Assembly (NCBI GenBank): GCA_037447655.1
Contig: JBBHKE010002876.1
Span: forward strand, 122,489 to 186,488
DNA: 64,000 nt
Direction: 5' to 3'
Source of the DNA: Zygnema cylindricum
Taxonomy: Eukaryota > Streptophyta > Zygnematophyceae > Zygnematales > Zygnemataceae
Part shown: in pieces, positions 43,447 to 54,564 of the stretch
Layout of the letters: the number at the start of each line of letters is the position of its first letter
Numbering within the stretch: the stretch's first letter is position 1
Notes under the pieces: model-generated
Database searches by the model: none
Told to the model about the DNA's origin: nothing
What the model saw: only the letters and a program-made list of their open reading frames with translations
Program-made: the position numbers and the translations under genes

Positions 43447-44581
43447 CTATTGCATCTGATAGACAAAGTCCCCCGGCATAAATCGTCGCTGCGGGGAACA
43501 TAATTCTCGCTCCGGCGTTGAGAATACCACAACTGATCTCGGTGTCGAGCCGCCTGCAAATTCCCCATGGCGAGTGGCATCTCGGTGAAATATCTTGGCT
43601 CTATCAGCGATCAGTTTTTCGACTGTCCCCTTAGCATCCATCTCCGAAGGACCATCGCTTGGGCCGATGCCGCCCTGGGCAAGATGGGATGCCGTCCAAA
43701 TAGAATGAAATAAGGGTTATTGGAGTTGAGAGAAGCTTGCCTGCTGAATCTATAACCCATAGCTATCCAAGGCACTTTTCGGTCCCACTCCCCCAAATCT
43801 TCCTCAACTGCATATTTTTGTAGTGACCGCTTCACTGTCTACACGCACCTTTCGGCCAAACCGTGGACTTGAGGGTGGTCACGGCTGGTCAGCCGATGGT
43901 CGACTAGGCATTTTTTCAAGAGGTTGGAAAATTCTCCGGCAAATTCGGAGCCTTGGTCGGTTAGGACTTCCGCAGGCGCCCGAATTGGGCTAAAACCCTC
44001 TGCAAAAAGGCATCTGCAATTGCTTTGGACTCCTTTAAGGGCAAAACCACCAACTCGATCCATTTGGAACAATGTTCTATCATGACCAGCACGAAGGCGT
44101 TCTCACGCCTTCTGGTCGGAAGAGGTCCCAAAAGATCGAACGACCACCGATAAAACATCCCCCGGATAGGAAGCGAATGAAGCTCACTCACGCCTTTTCT
44201 GTCAAAAGCTGATTTGACTCGATCGCACGAGGAGCATGTCTGCACAATTCGGTTAACTTGGGTCCGCAACCCATGCCACCAATAAGAGCCAACAACCACG
44301 GAATTGGTCCGTTTTTGCCTGAAGTGTCCACATTGCCGATGGAGATTGGAAATGAGAGCTTTTCGGTCAGAGGGGGGAGGAACCACTTTCCTCGTGCCGT
44401 CTAACCATTTCCAAAGGAGAACGCCTCTGTCCCAATCATACGCAGCCATCCGGGTTTGTATTCGAGATAATTGATTTCCTGTCAAGTGGGGAAGAGGCGA
44501 CCCTTGCTGGATAGATTGGAGAGGATCGTGGTTGTTCCAGATGTCCTTCAGTCCGGCCCCTATGGGCGCCTGCCCCTCCAC
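43447..44581 (-). pseudogene. Gypsy integrase, broken
   Basis: The minus frames show the zinc-binding segment (HRQCGHF, then CSSCDRVKSAF), the core DLLGP (first Asp), then LTDQGSEFAGEF (second Asp, after a frameshift near 43965) and HGLAERCV-stop-TVKRSL (Glu followed by a nonsense codon at about 43836-43838). IMPYRFSRQ-like and PYFILFGRHPILP complete the core, and PGDFVYQMQ begins the C-terminal part. The D-D-E triad is recognisable but spread over three frames. Confidence 0.85.
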
Positions 44582-44644
44582 GTCGGCCGAGAAAGTTGAC
44601 GGTTCCCCCCCAGATTGGGGAAGCCAGATGAAAGCGGAGGATGC

Positions 44645-45037
44645 TCAAATGAGCCCCAAACTGATCTCCGGGTCCTCATCATGTCGAGCCCCTGTAGAAT
44701 CCAAGGTGGAGGGATCAGGATTCCGGCTAAGTCCGTTGGTATTCCCGTGTATTTCCCTTGCCCTATGAACAATGTCGAAATCATATTCTTGCATGATAAG
44801 AACCCATCTGGCTAGTTTGCATGATAACTTACTATTCTCCATGATCCATTTCAGGGGTTGGTGATCCGTAATCAAGGTGAAATGGACTCCGTACAAATAA
44901 GGCCGAAAATGCTGAATGGCCCAAACCGCTGCGAGTAACTCTCCGTGGTAACTGCTGTAATTCCCTTCTACTCTGTTGTTGCTCCGGCTGGCGTATGCCA
45001 CCACATATTCAGCTCCACCATCACCGACTTCAGCCAA
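44645..45037 (-). pseudogene. Gypsy RNase H
   Basis: The open minus frame of 130 codons includes YVVAYASRSNNRVEGNYSSY, HGELLAAVWAIQHFRPYLYG, FTLITDHQPLKWIME and IVHRAREIHGNTNGLSRNP, the standard Ty3/gypsy RNase H order. The domain itself is uninterrupted, but it is separated from RT by stops. Confidence 0.87.
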
Positions 45038-45229
45038 AACTGCTCCTTATCCAAACCTGCTCCTATCGGTATAAAGGAGGAAAAGCCTCTGGTGATCAAG
45101 CATACGGAGCACGGGGTGCTCCTTCAGAGCATCCTTCAAAAACTGGAAGGATATCTGTTGTTCTTCGGCCCACTGCCACTCTTGGTCCTTCTGCAATAGC
45201 TGGTTAAGGTGCTGAGCGTGACTACTGAT

Positions 45230-46320
45230 TTAGGGGTTGAGCGTGACTACTGAACTCGGGGGATAACCCGCCGATAGTAGTTGGCCAAACCCAGAAAGGT
45301 GCGAAGGGCCGAGATGTCCTGCGGTGGGGAATGAGCGTCAAGGGCTGCCACCTTGACCATGTGGGGACCCACAGTCTCGAGAGTCACCTCATGTCCAAGG
45401 TAGATAGTCTTTTGTACTCCAAAAATACCTTTGCCCGGGTGACATTTAAAGCCCCCTGCTTGGAGTGCCCTGAGAACAATATGGACATGCTCCAGGTGTT
45501 CCTAAAAAGTCTTTGAGAATATAATAACATCATCAATATAACATTGGGCACAATCAATTCCTCGGAGCGCTTCGTCCATTGCCCGTTGGAATTTGGCCGG
45601 TGCATTTTTGAGCCCAAATGGCAAATAAATTCATTCATAAAGTCTTAAACCGGCCCAAAACGCGGCTCTCTCCCGGTGCTTCGGTTCCATGACAATCTGG
45701 TGGAAACCATTCTTCATGTCCAAAGTGGAGTAGATAGTGGCACCAGTAAGGGAGTCAAATATCACTTCTAGGGTAAGCATCGGATACCGGTCAGAGATGG
45801 TGGCCGTGTTGAGCATACAATAATCTCCACACATCCGGAAATCTACAGTCTTCTCGGAAGAGTCCTTCTTGGGAGGGAGAACTATCGAGAAGCGAGCCCA
45901 TGAAGTCCTGTACTTTCTTGAACCAAACTGGCTTCCACCAAAGTTTGGACTTTAGCTGTTATGAATTAATTTTCCTTGAAGCTGAGAGGATATTGCTTTT
46001 GCCAAACAGTAGCCATCTCGTCGATCAAATCAATTTGGAAAAGTGTACCTTTGTAAATACCGACATATGATTCTGACCATGAGAACACCTGCCTGTTTTC
46101 GGCCAATAGTTCAAAGAGCCGCTCCTTTTGCTGAGGATCCAACTGCTCCCCTAGTGTCCAATCCACTTTCCCAGGCTCTACAGCAGCCCCAGCCTCCGGC
46201 GGTCTACCCCAGAGGTTAATGTCGAATTCCAATCCTACCGGTGGATCTGCCTCTACTCCTCCGGCTAGAACGCTACTGCTGACAACTCCCGCTAAGCTGT
46301 CGCCATCTGAGTCGGCGCCT
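45230..46320 (-). pseudogene. Gypsy reverse transcriptase, broken
   Basis: The minus frames give the N-terminal segment (LDPQQKERLFELLAENRQVFSW, about 46080-46150). MCGDYCMLNTATISDRYPML and STLDMKNGFHQIVM follow (45650-45830). In a shifted frame come CYIDDVIIFSKT (catalytic YIDD, about 45519-45550), HPGKGIFGVQKTIYLGH and LRTFLGLANYYRR (about 45260-45310). A stop after SKTF (about 45510) and frameshifts near 45640 and 45965 disable it. The N-terminal part is fused in frame context to the upstream methyltransferase region. Confidence 0.87.
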
Positions 46321-46411
46321 CCCCTCAATGGGAATACCTGCGGTGGTGAAATGTTGTGAATTTTTCTTCTCCTTTCTCTCCCCCCCTCGAGCTCCAAAGT
46401 TGCTTGCATCG

Positions 46412-47581
46412 CTAACAATTGAGGAGCTTGAAGGTTAATAGCCTTAGATTCCTTAGACCGGAAAAGGCGAGTGCATGCTTGAGTACCCATGTGATTGAAT
46501 TCAGATCCATACTCTGCCCAATTAGGCTGCACCTTTGAAAGTATGAAATACCTAGTGCTGTCGTGGTGCCTTTTTTAAATCCCATTTCTTCTTCCCGTTC
46601 TGCAATCGTTGGTGATTTCCAAATCCCCGCATTCCTATCAAAGATCATTCCCGCTGCTCTTTTTCAATAAGCGTGACTGTTAGGGAAAGAAACCAAAGTC
46701 GGGAGTGCTCTTCGTGGTAATCCCGGTTGGTTCCACCGAAATAAAGGAGAGCGGTATGGTCTCATCACAAGGGTGGCCATTCTGCCTTCCCCAAGTATTT
46801 GCTGCACCAAATTCCGCGGGTCGGGAATTTGTGTGTCCAACAGTTGTTGGAGTACTGGAAGCCGAATCATATTGGTCTAATATGCCCTTACTCTGTGTGC
46901 ACGGGATCCCATCTGTGCGGCGTCAAAAACCAAGGGAGCTCCTAAAATTCGGGTTACATGATTTCAGCTGTCTGCAACCTGTTTCCTTTCATCATCTCCT
47001 AGGTGGACATTTTCCAGAACGTACCCCACCGGTGTGTCTTGGAGCTGTTGAAGCCACGTGATTAATTCGATCATCCGGTAAAATGTTCCACTTCTGCGGT
47101 CTTGATGCCCTTTTCCTTGTCCCGTTAGGGACAATCCCTAACAAGGCCAACCTGCCAACACCAAATGCACTCTTCCCAAACTGGCTAGATGGGTCGCAGT
47201 GATGTTTTCTACATTTTCGGGAAGACTTCGGTGTGTTTTGGAAAAAGGGGTCACCGGTAGCTGTTGAGGATATAGGTGATGAAGTTGATGGAGGCGATGT
47301 TCTTTGATAGCTCCTGCCTCAGGTGATATTTCCACGGCTGCGTATGACTCCACCAGGTATCCTGTTTTCAAAACCGCTTCCAAATCGGAACTAATTCCCG
47401 AAAATAGAGATAAAATACGCAGTCCCGAATCGGGGACTGCCAATGACACCACTTGTCTATTGAACTCCTCGTTAGCGGACTTGAGATTGGAAGCATTAGA
47501 CAGTGGTGTAGAAACGACAACCTTCAATGTTAAGGCCGAAAATGCCGTATCCACTCCCCGTCGGAGTTTTGCTACCTGCAA
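46412..47581 (-). pseudogene. C5 cytosine DNA methyltransferase domain inside the gypsy polyprotein
   Basis: This enzyme family transfers methyl from S-adenosylmethionine to C5 of cytosine in DNA. The minus frame shows motif I (GLRILSLFSGI, about 47380-47420), motif IV with the Pro-Cys catalytic pair (LVLAGWPC, 47141-47164), motif VI (YVLENV, about 47010-47030), motif VIII (AAQMGSRAHRVRAY, 46880-46920), motif IX (REEEMGFKKGTTTAL, about 46545-46600) and motif X (LIGQSMDLNSITW). The order is canonical, not the permuted order of plant DRM enzymes, and the style is DNMT3-like. In-frame stops lie at 47138-47140, 46964-46966, 46877-46879 and 46664-46666, and a frameshift near 46520 leads to RT. It lies between protease and RT, so it was part of pol. 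It is inactive here. Confidence 0.88.
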
Positions 47582-47591
47582 TAATCTATTC

Positions 47592-47879
47592 TTATATTCC
47601 TCTTCCCACCGCTTGGAAATTGGGAATTGCTAGATTTATCTTGCAATATCGGTAGAACTGCCAAACAGTTTCGTAGGAGATGATGTAGTGCACACCGGGT
47701 AGCAACCAGACACCGAGACATTTGTCTTCCCTCAGTTCCATAAATCCAAAGGAACCACCACTTTGGTTCTTTCCGGATTTCTTGGGTCCCGAACAGTACA
47801 TTGTTCCTTCCACACGCTCAAACTTATATTGAGTCGGGTCTAAGTGGCCATTCCCAACAGAATTTCGAATTGAGTCCAT
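47592..47879 (-). pseudogene. Gypsy polyprotein linker upstream of the methyltransferase
   Basis: The open minus frame of 95 codons includes LDPTQYKFERVEGTMYCSG and WLLPGVHYIISYETVWQFY. I do not recognise a domain. It precedes the methyltransferase by a frameshift or stop only and was probably translated with it. Confidence 0.5.
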
Positions 47880-47887
47880 TCCACCAC

Positions 47888-48125
47888 CAAGAAGGCCTTC
47901 CTCTTTCCTCTTCCTTCCCTTTTCCTCTTCCTTCGTCTATCATATTCCTTCGTCTTTCCTCTTCCTTCGTCTTTCCTCTTCCTTCCTCTTTCCTCTTCCT
48001 TCCTCTTTCCTCTTCCTTCTCTATCCTATTCCTTCGTCTTTCCTCTTCCTTCGTCTTTCCTCTTCCTTCCTCTTTCTTGTTTCTTCCTCTTTCCTCTTCC
48101 TTCGTCTTTCCTCTTCCTTCGCATC
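47888..48125. repeat. Pyrimidine microsatellite (ttcctctttcctc-type) in the gypsy element
   Basis: About twenty imperfect units of cttcgtctttcctcttcc / cttcctctttcctcttcc. On the plus strand it yields a spurious Ser/Leu/Phe-rich open frame. It separates the protease from the methyltransferase linker. Confidence 0.92.
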
Positions 48126-48690
48126 CTTCTCCCCATTTCGCCTCTCGTTACCACAAATACAAACCATTCACTCACACGCTAATTTTGTGTCAAAACTGCT
48201 GAGGCAAATAGCAAAAGCCTGAAAAGCAGAAAGTGGGTATCGATAATCCATCGTAAACATATCTTTCCCAATCTTTCCGAACTGCAACCCATACCCACAA
48301 AATAAAAAATACAAAAAACAATCGTCACTTACAAATTTTTTCTCAAGCACCACCAGAAAATATAAACAAGTCGTCTGTTACAATCGAAACAAAAACTGGG
48401 TAATGCTTAAAAACTCTCTCCTTAAAGCGTCCGCCTCAATCTAAAAAATAACCCCGAATGCACCGTTCAACAGAATAACCAGAAAGGACGAAACAAAATA
48501 TAAAAAAACATACCAGATTGCCATAGAGAAGTAAAAACTTGCAAAACCTGTAAAAGCACTTTCTCCAGAACATCCGAACAGCAGAAAAATGGGACAATAA
48601 TGAATTGAAAACAGCAAAAACATGCACCGCAATCACAAAAGAATATAAAATAAATTTAATGAATTGAAAATAAAATCTGTGAATCAGCTG
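48126..48690. other. Gypsy interval with no recognised domain
   Basis: AT-richer sequence between the microsatellite and the protease. The short open frames on the minus strand (for example 48436-48636) are Phe/Leu-rich with no recognised motif. It may be a later insertion or a degenerate linker. Confidence 0.4.
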
Positions 48691-48699
48691 TTACCTGCA

Positions 48700-49484
48700 G
48701 AAGCACTTTTTCAGGAACCGTTGGCCTCTGTCATCAGAAAACTCGATTTCCATGGCTTTGATTATTCCATGGACTGGTTGACTACCGCTCCGGTGCTTAA
48801 GCAGATATTGCTGGGGCGGATTTCGGGTCGGAGTTCCTCGGGCATTTTCTACAAAACGGAGGTGGTGATAAGATTGGGGAGCGCCCCGGTGTAGACTACA
48901 GCGTCTTGGTATCCCCCGTACCCGTTGAGTTTGAAGTTTCCCATTCGGTTCAGTATAAGAGCCACTGATAAGGCTTTGTATTCCTTATCCACTATAGGTG
49001 TTTTCGGATTTGTGGAAAAAAAGACTGCAGTTGGCGTTGTGGCTCTGTCGACCCTTCATTTTCCAGAGTAGATTTCTTCTCCCAATGCCTGAATGAGGAT
49101 TTCTTCGGGCAGGTTGTGGGAGGATGCAAGGGTCTTCACGTTTGTGAGGGCATATGGCATGAGGTGCCGGACTAGCATGACTGCCGATTTTGGAGGAAGG
49201 AAGAGTTGCTTTCGGTGAAGATGGGGATGAGTTCGGTCGCTGCAGATCCTGATCTTCTCCTTCTTTCTCACTCTCGGAGTTGGAATCTGCCACTGGAGGT
49301 GTTTGGGGAGTGTTATTCTCTGGGCGTTTTGCCATGTATTTCTCAAACCAGTCTTGGGTGTCCTTCTTTTCTCTTTCCAGTGACTCTTTCTCTCGCTGTT
49401 GTTTCTCGTTCTGGTAATTTTCAAAACCGGGAGGCAATTTAGGTTTTGAAGGAAGAGATGGCGGGTGATTCGGTTTGATTCCAA
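48700..49484 (-). pseudogene. Gypsy protease region and pol N-terminus
   Basis: The minus frames carry a charged Glu/Lys-rich segment (49437-49200), then SLFFHKSENTYSG, GGYQDAVVYTGALPNLITTSVL split by a stop, and EIEFSDDRGQRF. The D-T-G-A aspartic protease active site is recognisable as Y-T-G-A, so the catalytic Asp is lost. Frameshifts lie near 49080 and 48985. Confidence 0.6.
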
Positions 49485-49505
49485 GGCCGATGTCGCTGTT
49501 TATAA

Positions 49506-51406
49506 TTACTGCTCAAGGAGTAAATGACAAAGGCCTTGTAGCTTTCCGATTAAGATCCCTCTAACCCATTTTTTGCCTATCTTGTCTTTACATTGAGGTG
49601 GAATTGCAGAGTTGTCGGCGGTTGTCTCCCACCCCCACATTCCAAGCTCTGGACAGGAAGGTTTGGGCATGGTGGGCAATTGGGGGTTCCAAATCCCAAC
49701 CCAAAAAGTCTTCATCGTTGGCACCCGCTGATCCTTGAAGCTCAAGCTCCGCGAGCTTCTATAACAACTCTTGTTTTTGCTTTTGGAGTCGTTGGGCAGC
49801 GGTGAGAGGAGCAGGCCGGGAAGAAGGTCCAGAAGGAGGGCAGCCAACTCGGCAGCCATTGCGGCCAGCTGCTGACGCTGCTGCTGTATGATGATTTTAG
49901 GCGTAAGCTTGGCTAGAGCAGGTGGGGTTTGCTCAGGTCTCTCCTGCGTGGACATGAGTTGGCGCTCCCAAGGATAAAGAAGTTGGAGTGGGAGAGGGTT
50001 AACGATTGTTTCTCCTTCTTCAGTAAACAAAACATATTGCATCATTTCCTTAGGTACCTTATTTTTCAGAAAACATTGCCCTTCTTTGTGCCCCAGAAAT
50101 CCACAAGCCTCGCACTTGGCGCCCTTGGTGGTATATTGACTCCATATCTCGTTGGATATTTGAGCGACATCAAACTTTGAAAATTTGATTTGCCGCAATT
50201 GAGATTGGAACATCTTAGAGGTTTCGCTCCGTGGAGTTAGACGGTAAGTTTCCTTTGTTACCGGGGTCTTGTCCTCTCCCCTCCCTCCCTTCAATTTTTC
50301 TTGTTGTTTCAAGGTTCTTTCTGCACGTTCTTTCTCCCATTCCTTTAGCTTCAAGGCCAGCTCCAGTTTTAGTTTTCGGTTGCAGTGCTTCCACCTATGA
50401 CCGGGTTGTTGACAATTCATGCAATTAAAGAGAAACACTCGCTCATCTGCTCCCATAGCTGGTTTTGACCCGCTCTCAACTATTGGCTTCCCCTTAAGCT
50501 TCGGCAAAGCTTGAATTTCCGCCTGTTCCTCCTCACTCAAGGAAGTCTCCCCGGCAAATCCTGCAAAATTTGCGCGGCCCTTGCCGGTCACGCCTTCTCC
50601 CTTGCCTCACTGTGGACAAAGTGATCGTACAATTTCATCGCCACCACCGAGATGTCTTTGGCGGAGGGATTAATGTCATGAATCGCTTTCCCATCAATCC
50701 AATTATCCAGAGCCGTTTGCCTTGTTGGCCCGAAGGAATTACAGACGACTATGAAGTATTTTGTGGCCATCGCCGGAAGATCAATTGTGGACAACTTTGT
50801 CTTATGGCGAAGGTTAGAGAGTAGGTTAAAGAGGGTCTGCGAAGTCTCGTTCTTCAAACAGTGGAATTTCGTGAATTCCTTAATTGCAGACTCGTTCCTC
50901 TCGGTGTAAAGGAGTCTCCAGATGTTAAGCAGATTCGTACAAGGGTTGGGATTGGCAACCATGCGCGTTGCTGCCTAGGCTGCCTGACTTGCTTGCAGCT
51001 GGTTAACATAGGCACCCCCCTGTGCCTGTAGTTTTATGTCCTGGGTGTAGGTAGCAGTCACAAGGATTGCAGCCGCAACGGCCAAGTTAGCCTCTACTTG
51101 TAACACAACATCATCAAGGGCAGAATCCAAGATTTTGATGCTAAGGGCCATCAAAAGAGGTTGACGCTCTTTGTAATCCGCCAACGCCCCTCAAAGGTAG
51201 TTGACCATCATAGGGAAGAGGGTTGTTCCAAAGTCATCCGGAATGACTCCTCCCTTGTACTTATTGATCTCAAATTGGGTGAAGGATTTCCACAACAATT
51301 CAAAATCTGAAAATGCGATCCCCGAGCTATCTCCCGTAAAGATCCCGATGTCCCCCATTTTCTTTTCTTCCTCTGCAGGATTGGAGAAATGGAAAGAGGA
51401 AGGCAC
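49506..51406 (-). pseudogene. Gypsy gag: capsid-like and double zinc-knuckle nucleocapsid
   Basis: The minus frames cover a capsid-like part (50588-51406; NIWRLLYTERNESAIKEFTK, LFNLLSNLRHKTKL) and a 361-codon frame (49506-50591). The latter carries two CCHC knuckles, CMNCQQPGHRWKHC (about 50383-50424) and CEACGFLGHKEGQC (about 50078-50119), both with intact C-x2-C-x4-H-x4-C spacing. Stops occur near 50963, 51187 and 50590. Confidence 0.8.
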
Positions 51407-51650
51407 CGTAGGACTGACAAACTGAGCGGGCGAGATGACTCTGTGTCTCCTCCCTCGAGAACGAAACCGTCTCCTCCTCCAGTAGGAGGTATTGCCCTGG
51501 AAGGTAAGGATCTCCCTCCCAAAGAGGAAGTACTTGCGATTGGAAAGATGGTTGGAGGAAGGATGTTCCCCACTACTCCTTTATATCCAGGAGAGTGTTG
51601 TTCTTCCTTGAGAACTTGCTCCACCGATGGGATGTGTAGGCGAGGTCGGT

Positions 51651-53412
51651 TCAAAGGAGGTCCTTGGGAAATGGGTGGTGGCGGAAAAAGGGACGACTGT
51701 TTGTTGTGAGGAGATGATGTATGTCTCCTGAATGGTGTCTTTCTCCATGGTCGTCTTTAGCATGGTGTCTTTCTCCATGGTCGTCTTCAGCAGGACTCTG
51801 GAGGAGGAGTTCCATAACTGAAGGATTATATAGCGCCGGTGAGGTGGTGAGTATAGGTTGTGTTTGTAGGGTAAAACAAGAGGATCCGGTGACCCACGGA
51901 CCGCCGCAGCGGGAGAAAAGGTGAAAAGGGAGAGGAGGCGTGAACGTTCGGGGCTCTGTTGTAGGACCCGGGAGGTGAAAAGATAGAGGGGAAGAAGATG
52001 GGAGATCAGGGGATTTTCCGAGAGCTGGTGAAGCGGGTGTTGACGGCCTCAAAGGAATGTGAATCCTCTCGTCTGGTTGTAACTCCACCAAAGCCTCCAA
52101 GGTGCAAGCAACCTCCACCGATACAAAGGTAGGCTTTTCCCGGGGAAGAGATGCAAACTCAGGTTGTAAATGTGCACCCATAACCTTCAAGTTAGGTTCA
52201 ATGTTTCCCCCCCCTTCCTGCTGAAGAGGAGGCTCTCGGCTAGTATCCGAGGTAGGGACCTGTAGCTGGGGACGTGCAAGAGGAGAAGTCCCCGGAGCCA
52301 GCGCTTCAAGATGCGACTCGGTTCTTGATGTAGGAGGAATCTGCCCGCTGAGAATCCCACTAGATCTACGCCCATCTTCCCTAATAAGTTTCCGTTCCTG
52401 TTCCTATTGTTTTCGCCTTTCTGCCTCTAAGGCTTCCCAATCTATCGTTACGGGTCTGGCCCCCGCCGTAGCCTTGCCTTGAGACTTGAGAACTTCCACT
52501 AGTTCCTTGGCCTTTTCGACTACTGTTGTAAGATCCGCTATCTCCATCCTCGAAATCTCGGGATTGTCAAGTCGAGTCCGCCACCTTCCCTCGGACAAAT
52601 CCTCTTGGCCCGTACCCGGAACCTCTGGATCAGTGGGTTTGGATCGCCAAAGCCCTTTGGTAGGGCGGACACGAGTTACGGTAGGAAAAGGTTTCTCGGT
52701 TGAGGAGGACAAAGGAGTTGGGGACGTCTCCTCTTTCGGAAGAGGTGAGAATCTCCCCTTATTGTCGTTGTGGTCAAACCTCTTTCCCCTCAAAGTATCT
52801 CGAGTTTCCCTCTCGCTAACCCTTTCTCCTCTACGAGGCCTCAAGGAGGTGCGCCACCGGGAAGGTCTGCTGGCTGCGGTTTCCTGAGAGGAAGAGGGAG
52901 GAGGGCGAGATTAGGGAACTCTCTGTGACCGGTCCGGCACCGACTGTGAAAAGTTGCTATCCGAAAAACTGCTCAAAATCTCAACCACCCCTCCCAAGGG
53001 TCTAACCACCCTGACTCGATCTGTCCGAGCCAATTTTTGCACCAACTCCTTCTTCACCTTCAGCTCATGGGGGTCATGAAGGGCAAGGAGTTCCTTACGA
53101 CTTGGGCGACGTGGATCCGTCAAAACCGCGGGGTCTATTTGAATCTCTGCCCCGGGAATCTTGGATCTGGTGTGAAGCCGACCTCCAAAAGAGGACCCAA
53201 ATGGGGTTCCCTCTTTGGCCGAGCCTTGGGAGACACTCGGTTCCTTTCTTGGGATTGAGCCCGGGCTTCTTTCCTTTCCTCAGAAAAGGTTTTAGCGGCC
53301 TCCGCCAAGGAAGGGTAATGTTCGGGAGTCAAACTTGGAGGAGGAGGAGGAGGAGAAGAAGCACCAGCTGGTTCCTTCATCGGAGAATAAATGACAGCCT
53401 CCAGGGGTGAAG
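51651..53412 (-). pseudogene. Gypsy gag N-terminal region, copy next to the capsid (includes repeat copy 1)
   Basis: The minus frames are Pro/Ser/Glu-rich: KEPAGASSPPPPPPSLTPEH (53320-53380), LTTVVEKAKELVEVLKSQGK (coiled-coil-like, near 52480-52550), KVMGAHLQPEFASLP and a DDHGERHHAKDDHGERHH direct repeat near 51740-51780. The part 52014-53412 is duplicated at 57749-59146. The N-terminal half of a gypsy gag is expected here, but no family domain is recognised. Confidence 0.7.
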
Positions 53413-53593
53413 ACTATTTGAGTATTTTCTAGGTCTTTATAGAAAAAGAGCAAAGGCAGTCTGTCCCTAACTCCCTTCTCCAAGCCCCCACACTTGTTGT
53501 AGTCACTGAAGGCTTAATAGGGAGCTAGAGCCATGGCTGCCTAAAGCTCACTAGAGAAGACATGGGATGGATTAGATATATTTACTAAAAGTT

Positions 53594-53640
53594 AATTGAC
53601 AGACCCAGGAATTGATCCTGGTACATGCCGTCCGTCAATT
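53594..53640 (-). other. 47-bp T-arm-like hairpin, element IV 5' LTR
   Basis: On the minus strand AATTGACG and its partner TGTCAATT form the outer stem, enclosing CCAGG/CCTGG with a 7-nt loop ATCAATT. GGATCAATTCC fits the B-box. An A-box-like GGTTAGAGCTAACG lies just upstream. An identical copy is at 56758-56804. Confidence 0.72.
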
Positions 53641-53949
53641 TCCATCAGACGTTAGCTCTAACCGTTAGGCATTGGACACATATTACGATATATTGGATTT
53701 GATAAATATATAAATCGTTACATGTAGATTAATTCGTTTAACGGCGAATAGATACCTAGTGCATAAATACAGTTTGATGTAGTACGCCGTACGGTATGGG
53801 GACAGAACGGACACCGCGCATTGCTTTCAATAGCGAAACAAATACCGCGCGTCAAATTTCAGCGGCTACGATTATAGCCGGTTTTGATCGGACGGCCACG
53901 ATAGGCGCCGCGATCACGGAAAAGGTACTTTTGGCGTTTTACGGTATTT

Positions 53950-53971
53950 GCCACGTCAGATGACACGTGGC
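53950..53971. promoter_or_regulatory. Conserved inverted ACGT motif pair in the LTR
   Basis: gccacgtca and tgacacgtggc lie 2 bp apart in opposite orientation, forming a near palindrome that contains a G-box core (CACGTG). Related pairs occur in the LTRs at 26099-26120, 57116-57136 and, with wider spacing, near 13532-13562. Such motifs bind bZIP/bHLH factors in plants, so stress-responsive transcription is a reasonable guess. Confidence 0.5.
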
Positions 53972-54564
53972 GTGATAAAATTGGATTACGGGAATTCCGG
54001 AGATTACATGAACTAATCCTGATTTGACACGTGTCAACATTTTGGCCATGTCGTACAATGGCTGTACAAAAAGTACACCGGCACCTGTACTTTTTTGTAC
54101 GATACAGTAATTTGATTGGTGCCGTACTTTAGTAGATAAAGTTTTAGAGAGGGAATAGGACTTAGAAAATTTTGGGTAGGTAGCTGCCTCTCCTAGAGAG
54201 CACCTTGTATAAAATGGCAAAATTTGGCCAGCCATAACTATCAATTTACTTGACCATTTTCAGTGATTCTTTTTGCTGTGGACTCAGGGGAGTCGAAGCT
54301 ACACACTTGTGTAGTCGGTCAAAGTTTTTGTCTGCCAAGGTAGCGGTATTTCTAAGGAAAAGTCAAAGTGGGTGATTGTGTCCAAATCTCATATTCTAAC
54401 TTTGCATTCTGTGGTGGAACTGAGCACACAGAAAGTGTTATTTCACAGGGGTGAATCTATATTGGGGTTCTGACTGTCAAGGGGTCAGTCATTTGGGTTT
54501 ATATCAACTTGGAGTCGGTACAATCTAGATTAGCTTCTTTTGGATCTGCATACTTTGAGGGCCA

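Noticed and set aside
46684-47061. Plus-strand 118-codon frame opposite the methyltransferase
   Set aside because: Antisense shadow; the minus strand carries clear methyltransferase motifs.
47801-48202. 133-codon plus-strand open frame
   Set aside because: Ser/Leu/Phe repeats encoded by the pyrimidine microsatellite inside the gypsy element.
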